Shown here: in pieces, positions 24,054-29,963 of the stretch
Position numbering within the stretch: the first letter of the stretch is position 1
Layout of the letters: the number at the start of each line of letters is the position of its first letter
Source: Tieghemiomyces parasiticus
Taxonomy: Eukaryota; Kickxellomycota; Dimargaritomycetes; Dimargaritales; Dimargaritaceae
Direction of reading: 5' to 3'
DNA: 29,963 bases
Assembly: GCA_027575765.1 (NCBI GenBank)
Contig: JANBPT010000575.1
Location: forward strand, 1-29,963
Program-made: the position numbers and the translations under genes
The notes under the pieces: generated by a model
The model's input: the letters and a program-made list of their open reading frames with translations, nothing else
What the model was told of the DNA's origin: nothing
Database searches by the model: none

Positions 24054-24605
24054 ATGCCCAGCACCATGTTTAACCGCCTGGCCCGGCGGTTTACTCGGAC
24101 CTCACCCCCTCAGAAACCTACCCTGGGCCTGGCTTCGCCCACCACTCCGCCCGCCGCTTCGGGGCTACGAGCCCTGACAACCTCGACCCCTTTTGAGGAT
24201 GACCACCACCACAACCAGCAAATGCACTACCGGCGCACCGCCCGACCCGGTCGCCTACCACGAAACCCAGGTCAATTCTCGCCGCCACCACCACCGGCCC
24301 AGGGTCCGGTTGGTACCCGCGCCGCTCCATCCCTCGATACCACCACGACTTCCTCTTCGGCAACCAGTAACGTGTCCGCCGGTCTGGCATGGGACTCCTT
24401 TACCCTCGAATCCGATTTTTGCACCCGCTTGCTCGCCGAGATCCAAGCCTACGAGCGCGGCGCCTTCACAGAGAGCAGCAAGCGGTATTATAATCTCACC
24501 TTGGCCCTGCACACCCTCAAGATGGTCCACCAGGATGGTGGCTGCGCCCCTATTTACCGCGACTACCTCGGGCGGCTCATTACGGCCCAGGCCCTTCGGC
24601 AATAA
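24054..24605 (+). CDS. Intronless paralogue of the 104-aa protein (183 aa)
   Basis: A single open exon of 183 codons. Two in-frame starts are possible, 24054 and 24066 (MPSTMFNRL or MFNRL); I take the first. The N-terminus is basic and arginine-rich (FNRLARRFTRTSPP). It is followed by a histidine patch (DDHHHN), a proline run (SPPPPPAQGP) and a Thr/Ser stretch (LDTTTTSSS), all low complexity. Residues ~115-176 are the core shared with the gene at 12767-13387: AEIQAYERG (G at 136), FTESSKRYYNL, ALHTLKMVH, GGCAPIYRDYLGRL. The intron found in the paralogue at this Gly is absent here, which fits intron loss or an RNA-mediated duplication. An AATAAA at 24601-24606 overlaps the TAA stop. The antisense strand is also open for 171 codons, but the paralogy supports this strand. 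Function is unknown. Confidence 0.88.
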   Translation: MPSTMFNRLARRFTRTSPPQKPTLGLASPTTPPAASGLRALTTSTPFEDDHHHNQQMHYRRTARPGRLPRNPGQFSPPPPPAQGPVGTRAAPSLDTTTTSSSATSNVSAGLAWDSFTLESDFCTRLLAEIQAYERGAFTESSKRYYNLTLALHTLKMVHQDGGCAPIYRDYLGRLITAQALRQ

Positions 24606-25009
24606 ACGACTGTAACATTGTAGCGTGGATATTCTGATGGTGAGTTTTATGTTGTTAACCCTCAAGCCGAGTTGAACGTATAATTGCTGAGTTGAATCGT
24701 AAAATAATAATAATTCAAAGTAAAGAGAGAGAGAGAGACGATACTTTTTTAGGATGGGGGGAATAGACATACCTGATTTATGGAGAAAGGGGAATCGTTT
24801 GTACTTCGTCCGTATCGAGAGAATGATAGTGTGGGATCACCTGGCTTCAACCTCAGGGCCGTAGAGGTAATTTGTACAGCCTAAGCCGTGCGGTTCTCAC
24901 CACCTTCCCTATTGATGTACTGTCCTCAATAGAGTTTGGCAGTGCCAGGTGACTGAACTTGGCCCAAAGTAGTTCGGCGCGCGGGAGCGCTATCCACGCG
25001 TTCCTCGGA
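24606..25009. other. Intergenic between convergent genes, possible extra exon
   Basis: The left half is AT-rich, with (GA)n at 24724-24738. On the minus strand, 24773-24880 is open for 36 codons between a TTAG acceptor and a CAG|GTATGT donor. It could be an alternative exon of the neighbouring minus-strand gene; see the findings. Confidence 0.35.
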
Positions 25010-25453
25010 TCAATAAATGCCCCTGCCCAGGGTAGGAGCATTCCAGCTCCCCATCGCCGGGGAATTCACCCTCAAAGAGTCCCGACCCCCTCTGGGGAGC
25101 TTGGTCAAGGACTGACGGAGCTGCTTGTTGTTCAAAATATCCCTGAGGGTTTCGAGGTGAGTTACAGGTGAGCCGGTGGCCTTGGCCACCTTGGCTACCT
25201 TGGCGCGGACGGTGTTTTGTTTCAAGATTGAACGGGGGGTACGTGACTTCACCATACCACTAGCTTGCTGGTTAGTGCTACCGTAAAGACGAGTGGTACC
25301 TCTGCGATTGTCGACGGCGGTCATCGTAGGCGACAGGCTGCTAGCGGACGGCGACGTGTAAGCGGGCAGACCATACGGGTTTAGGATGGCCGTCACGATG
25401 CTACTGGCGAGCAGGGCCACAAGGGCCGTGGTAGCCATAGAGGTGAAGTGCAT
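25010..25453 (-). CDS. Small secreted-type basic protein (147 aa)
   Basis: A single exon beginning at the ATG at 25453, behind a pyrimidine-rich leader on its own strand. Residues ~4-24 (ATTALVALLASSIVTAIL) form a typical signal peptide, with likely cleavage near VTA. The mature part begins LNPYGLPAYTSPS, is Ser/Thr-rich, then turns basic (SRTPRSILKQNTVRAKVAKV) with a predicted helical segment (HLETLRDILNNKQLRQSLTK), and ends LGRGIY. There is no cysteine, unlike many fungal effectors. No family is recognised. A possible alternative splice from 25069 to 24880 would replace the last 19 residues. The signal peptide and uninterrupted frame are seen in the sequence; secretion is inferred. Confidence 0.7.
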   Translation of the reverse strand: MHFTSMATTALVALLASSIVTAILNPYGLPAYTSPSASSLSPTMTAVDNRRGTTRLYGSTNQQASGMVKSRTPRSILKQNTVRAKVAKVAKATGSPVTHLETLRDILNNKQLRQSLTKLPRGGRDSLRVNSPAMGSWNAPTLGRGIY

Positions 25454-27032
25454 GGTAGTAGGAGGGGGAGGGGAGAATAAAGAGGGATGAAGGAAGGGTA
25501 GGTTGTGTGGTAAATAATAGTAAGAATAATAGGAATATGTGTTATTGCGTAGAACCAAGGCAAATCCTCTTCCAAGGCAGAAGCGGTCACGAAATCGAAC
25601 GAGGGTGGAGGTATTGGTAGATTTAGAGGGTCAGCGAAGCGATGTGTTATATAGAGAAGTGACAGGAGATGAGCCTCCACGATTGTAACCCCTCCCCCTT
25701 CTCTCCCCATAAAGGAAAGCGCTGGTAATGTTTACAAGTACGGGAAAGTGAGAATGAGCAAAGCGGTATGGGCGCCAGATAATCCACTCGTTGCGCTGGG
25801 GTTTCTCGATCGAAAAGCGTTTAAGTGAGTAGGGGTGGGGATGGAGGAAAGTGAGAGAGGGAAGGGAGGAGTCCCAGACCTTCTGATTTGGCTAAAGATG
25901 GAAGGCTGTACCTCCGGGTCCCCCGTCGGGTCTCGTTGCAGGGCTGTCGTAGAGTGGAGGCCACAAAGGCCGGCGTACAGAAAGAGCCTCTCGAGGTTCA
26001 CAGCCAGAGGCCGATTCCTTTTTATTCGCTTCTTGTACGCCTTCGTTCCCCCGCCCCTTTCCTTCTCTCCTCTTCATCCTCCGTTGTATACGCCTACCTG
26101 GCTTCCATTTTCGCCCAAGTTTAATCTCGTCATTTTCATTTTTCCGCACCGGGCACTTCCGTATAATTTGGCTGCAGTATCCATTGCGGAGCCGAGTAGA
26201 AATGGAAATAGGACCGGCGAGTCGATAGTGAGGGAAGGAAAGCGAGGGACCCGCACCAAAGGGCTTCGTAGCTCATCTATTTTAGGTATGTACAAAATGC
26301 AGTACCATATGCCAATGAGGCTTCTTTCGTCCCGCCATCTCTACCGACTTCACGTACCATTGCCCTCCGACTGCACCATTATGAGAGAGGCGTAGTGATG
26401 AAAAATCAAGAAGATGCAGCTAATCCGTCCTGTTCTGGGCCTGGGCTACTAGTTTGTAGAGGGCGTGACCGAGACAGGCGATGATTACTACCTTTTGTTT
26501 AATAACACGGCATCACCCTTTAATTTGAAGTAATGAACAGCAGTCTGAGCTTCTCGACGAGTTATATTTTCACTGCATAGGTTAGTAGACCTGGTCTAGC
26601 TAACTTGGTACCTAGAGAGCGCTGATTTCCGGACCATCACGGTGTGCCTGGGCAGACTTTGGTCCGCTTTTAAAACACGATTTCAAACTACTAATGCCAG
26701 CAAACAGGGCGTAAAGATACTCCCCAGCCGCTGTCATCAGCGGCAGTGGTATCCAATAGGTTGCTTTTGGCCTCGGAAAAATCCAACATGGAATCAAAGA
26801 AAAATTAGACACTGTGAGGCATGCCAGTCGTTGGCAAGCTTACGACACCACCTTCCCCTCGGGCATGTCACCTTCCACTTCTCCCCACCCCTCTCACCCA
26901 TGGTCAACATGGCAACGGACTACATACGCCAACATCCGACAGGCTTCGTACAACCCTAACCCATTGCTCCTATCCAAACCATCCGCCTCACCCTCCTAAT
27001 TCCATTTGTCTACTTCCTCTAATTTCTTGGCC
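25454..27032. other. Intergenic, divergent promoters
   Basis: This lies between the 5' ends of a minus-strand and a plus-strand gene. The left part is purine-rich on the plus strand (pyrimidine-rich leader of the minus gene) with a TATA-like element. The right part (about 26840-27030) is pyrimidine-rich on the plus strand, leading to the ATG at 27033. Open frames at 25835-26395 (plus) and 26612-26812 (minus) have no recognisable product, and I do not call them. Confidence 0.4.
25647..25653 (-). promoter_or_regulatory. TATA-like element of the small secreted protein gene
   Basis: TATATAA on the minus strand, about 195 bases before the ATG at 25453, followed by pyrimidine-rich leader sequence. 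Spacing and context fit a core promoter; this is inferred from sequence only. Confidence 0.4.
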
Positions 27033-29252
27033 ATGAGCGACCACAGGGCAATGGAACTGATCGATGGTCGGCCAAACAAAAGGCCACGAACCCTCCCGCG
27101 GAACATGGAAGTCCTCCAACCGCAGCTGAAATGGCAGATGGTACACGATTCCCAAGACCTGGCCCGTACTATTCTGAACGAATCTCGGTTTCAGAGGTTT
27201 TACAGGGTGCACGACCGAGTGGTACCCGGTATAAACCGCACGCGTCTCGAATACAGGCGTCAGTATTGGCCAACGAACATCGGTTCCTTTCCTTGGTACG
27301 TTGACAAGTGGGCGACAAGATCTTATATACCGAATCATGAAGCTTAATAACCCCCCTACAAGGTTTTAGACGAAAACGACCGGATGAATACCACCGCACA
27401 CCCGCCGGTTGAAAGCTGCTAATCTCCGAATTCACCTTTGATCCCTCGCATCCCGCTTCCCCCACCCCCACTGATCCACGGCCCTTGTCCCTCTCCCGTG
27501 GGTGCCCTCTACAGGCGCAATACAGAATTCCTTGATCGCCGAACGGGTGAAGGCGGGATCCTAACGGGACCCACCAACTGCTCCCATCATGAACTGGGAG
27601 ATCCGGAGGCTATAGACACCATGGCCACCGATATTCCGCTACTTGCGGCGGACGTCCGTGCGACTCAACGGTCTTACGCTGGTAAGCTTACTGTCGCTAC
27701 TGACTCAACGATCAAGCCCAAAACGCCATACACGCGGCAGCACCTGACCTCCATCCCGCCCGGTAGTCGCTTGTACCAGCCCGGTCAACCCAAACGGTTG
27801 CGGGCGGAGCTTTACCTGGAGAGCCTGGTGAAGCTCAAGCACGTATTAGGTACGTTGCGCGCCCACCGTCAACCCAACCCGTACGCCCGCACCATCGCCT
27901 TTTACCCGCCTCCAAATCTAGTCCATTTTTATGGGCTGCAAACCGCCCTGAAGGACACGGTGAGGAAAGTATGGGATATTCTATACCCCAAATGCGTGGC
28001 CCGGGTGACAAGCGATGATGGCATGTCTACGGGCGGTGAACAAGCAATAGACAGCGAGGAAGCGAGTGTCGGTAAGAACGGCGGGCACACATCGGGACAC
28101 CATAGTAGCAGTAGTAGTAGTAGTAGTAGTAGTGGTAGTAGTGGTGAGAGTAGTTCGGAGAGCGACACGGATGACCTCACGGTTGACTCGGAAGCGCCAA
28201 CGGTCGTGGTGAGCCAGGCTGACGAAACAAGCTTCGCCGACCTACCGCGCTCCCGCGATCGACTGAATCTCCATCGCAACCCTCACGCCCGTGACCTACC
28301 CGACGATCTCTGCACCTTGGCAGCCCACGAAGTGGGGCATGTTGTCGAAACCCTAGTAGACAACATGGCCGCCACCCTGGACACTAAGTAAGTCTTATAA
28401 GCTGATTCATTCGACCGGTATGACGATCCCCCTCCCCCTCCCCCTCCCACCGGATCGAAAGTGTCTGGTTCGTGTAATAGAGTAGGGAGAAGGCAGATAG
28501 TACCACTTTATCAACCTCTTACCCATGCATGTCGGCATTCTATCTATTTATTCCATAATGATCAGCTAGATCACGTTTGGCTTACTTCCCTCCTCCTCCT
28601 TCTCCCCAATGCACACCCATACGCACATCCTGTATGCCGCTAAACTCTCGATATGGTACCCCTCAAACTAACAGCAAAGCGCTCCGTAATCGGGGTATAG
28701 AATGGCGGGACCTGCTCAATATCGCCCGGGCCTCGGGCGTGCCTGAACAGTAAGTGAGACAGGCGATTACATATATATTTGGCCTTGACTCATCAAGTAA
28801 TGGGCCAGCTACAACTAGGGTTAACATCAACCCCTCTCCATCTCTCGCTTTCTCTCTTAAAACCATACACCAACACATATTCTGTCGCCCCTCCTGTCTT
28901 CCGCTTCCTCAAATTACACTTCCAACCCCCTCCAGAGTCCTCGTCAAAACCTACCGGCGTATGGCCCAACTCGATCCGGATACACCCTACGCTATCCAAA
29001 TGTTTGTCGAGCGAACCCCGCGTAATGAACAAGGCGAGGTAAGGCATTGCAAAACAAAACAAGGATAGTGGTTAGACTTTGCCTGATCGGGTGGAAGGAA
29101 ATTCTGACCGGAGAGAGTAGAGTTTGTCAACTCAAAACACTTTCTACTTCCTTTCTCTCTCTATCTCTCTAACCTACTTTTTTTTTTGCTTGCTGATTTT
29201 CCTGCCCCTCCCCTCGCCGTAGCTACTTGAGAACCCACTTGATAACTTTTGA
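27033..29252 (+). CDS. 447-aa nuclear-type protein, possibly RRN9-like (five exons)
   Basis: Exons 27033-27295, 27515-28387, 28675-28749, 28936-29038, 29223-29252; phases 2, 2, 2, 0 all agree, and introns are 219, 287, 186 and 184 bases. The second intron boundary has a pyrimidine tract and CTACAG. The N-terminus carries a basic nuclear-signal-like stretch (NKRPRTLPR, residues 15-23) and a Trp/Pro-containing block ending YWPTNIGSFPW near residue 88. The middle has a helical stretch (RLRAELYLESLVKLKHVLG), then a ten-Ser tract at 285-294 within an acidic Ser/Glu/Asp region. The C-terminus reads RGIEWRDLLNIARASGV, then VLVKTYRRMAQL. The last pattern and the N-terminal W-P block recall fungal RRN9, a subunit of the RNA polymerase I upstream activation factor; this is from memory and weak. 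An AATAAA at 29311-29316 follows the stop. Alternative: the gene could start at the ATG at 27621, with 27033-27347 a separate 104-codon frame. Confidence 0.78.
28104..28133 (+). repeat. (AGT)n trinucleotide repeat encoding ten serines
   Basis: Ten consecutive AGT/AGC codons (one AGC interruption) within exon 2 of the 447-aa protein gene, followed by GGT AGT AGT GGT. It is a likely length-variable site. Confidence 0.95.
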
Positions 29253-29696
29253 TGGCAGAAGGCAATATTTTGCTCCGCGAGATTGGTCTAGAGCTTTTGT
29301 CGAGTATCATAATAAAATTCACTGAATAGCCTATGGGCTATACCCATATGACCTTGGTGGATAGAATATATACATATAAAAATTATTTCAAGGTGGAAAT
29401 GTACTGACAGATACATATTTAATATATAAGAGTCCCTCTCCCTTTTTTTTTTGGATCAGGGACTAAATGATAATTGTAATAGTGACGCAGAGAAGATCGA
29501 ATATTGGAGGTAAAAAATACATGACGGTGATTAGTGAAGGTGATAAATTAACGAATCGGAAAAGTAAGGATAGCGACCGTGAATTTGGATAGCCGTATAC
29601 CAAAAAAAAAGCAATAACCAATAATGTACTAATATATATATAAAAAAAGATGAAAAACTAAAGGCACCCGACTACCCCTGAGCACAGGCAGAATCG
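29253..29696. other. AT-rich convergent intergenic spacer
   Basis: This spacer separates the plus-strand 447-aa gene from the minus-strand gene at the right edge. It is clearly more AT-rich than the rest of the window, with A and T runs, TATATATA near 29631-29640, and AATAAA at 29311-29316 serving the plus-strand gene. No gene is seen. Confidence 0.55.
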
Positions 29697-29963
29697 CTAC
29701 TGTTGAGCCTGTCTGATCTGGAAGAGCGGCAGGCGGAGGTTAGCCGGATGGACGTTTCTCTTGCTGGGTATGGCGGTAGAGTACCGACGTCTGCCGCTTG
29801 AAGACTGGTGGTGTGGGTGGTGGCGCGTCACTTCCGTCCGGGCGCCCACCATCTCATCGCCCGGGTGATGATCCGATCGAGTATGAGACTGGGGCCGTCC
29901 TGGGTTTTGGTGTTGGTGGTGGCTGGCAGATGCCGATCGGCTACGGACGCTGTCAAAGTCACC
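29697..29963 (-). CDS. C-terminal end of a His/Ser/Arg-rich protein (5' truncated)
   Basis: From the right edge the minus strand is open for 88 codons to a TAG at 29697-29699. The visible peptide is low in complexity and rich in His, Ser, Arg and Gln (RSRSASASHHQHQ, RHHPHHQSSSGRRRYS), ending PLFQIRQAQQ. A disordered C-terminal tail is likely. No family is recognisable from this part. A second frame on the same strand is open for 46 codons, so the frame choice is likely but not certain. The start lies outside the window. Confidence 0.5.
   Translation of the reverse strand, partial: GDFDSVRSRSASASHHQHQNPGRPQSHTRSDHHPGDEMVGARTEVTRHHPHHQSSSGRRRYSTAIPSKRNVHPANLRLPLFQIRQAQQ

Noticed and set aside
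25835..26395. 186-codon plus-strand open frame near the secreted protein gene
   Set aside because: No recognisable features. Competing open frames exist on the opposite strand, and the region looks like divergent promoter DNA.

Overview
The window looks like nuclear DNA of a eukaryote, most likely an early-diverging or otherwise intron-rich fungus. Every well-supported multi-exon gene is split by canonical GT..AG introns of about 120-310 bases. There are no bacterial operons or ribosome binding sites. Gene density is low, and the spacers hold long G or C homopolymers, (CT)n microsatellites and long pyrimidine-rich leaders. The fungal assignment is inference. It rests on intron style and on a possible RRN9-like protein, not on a marker gene.

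Left end (1-5230): the last codons of a truncated plus-strand gene (1-286) converge on an 11-exon minus-strand gene (1359-4670). That gene is the clearest identification here: a METTL16-type RNA N6-adenosine methyltransferase with GTGAS, NPPF and GRTRRW..WSF motifs, including an 11-base microexon. Upstream of it, on the same strand, are two phase-compatible possible exons of an unidentified gene (4778-5230).

Middle (5231-24053): mostly sequence in which I cannot defend a gene. The exceptions are a two-exon plus-strand gene at 12767-13387 (104 aa) behind about 1.3 kb of pyrimidine-rich DNA, and a weak two-exon candidate at 14578-15033. A second pyrimidine-rich stretch, about 2.3 kb, leads into the next solid gene.

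Right end (24054-29963): an intronless 183-aa gene (24054-24605) is a paralogue of the 12767-13387 gene, sharing a ~50-residue core of unknown function; the intron inside that core is missing from this copy. Then come a minus-strand gene for a small, cysteine-free, basic protein with a signal peptide (25010-25453), a five-exon plus-strand gene for a 447-aa nuclear-looking protein with a ten-serine tract (27033-29252), and the C-terminus of a His/Ser/Arg-rich protein entering from the right edge on the minus strand (29697-29963).

The genes do not form an obvious pathway. METTL16 and the tentative RRN9-like protein both suggest RNA metabolism or transcription, but their proximity proves nothing. 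The strongest 'new' item is the paralogous pair of small proteins with an undescribed shared core and a clean intron presence/absence difference.
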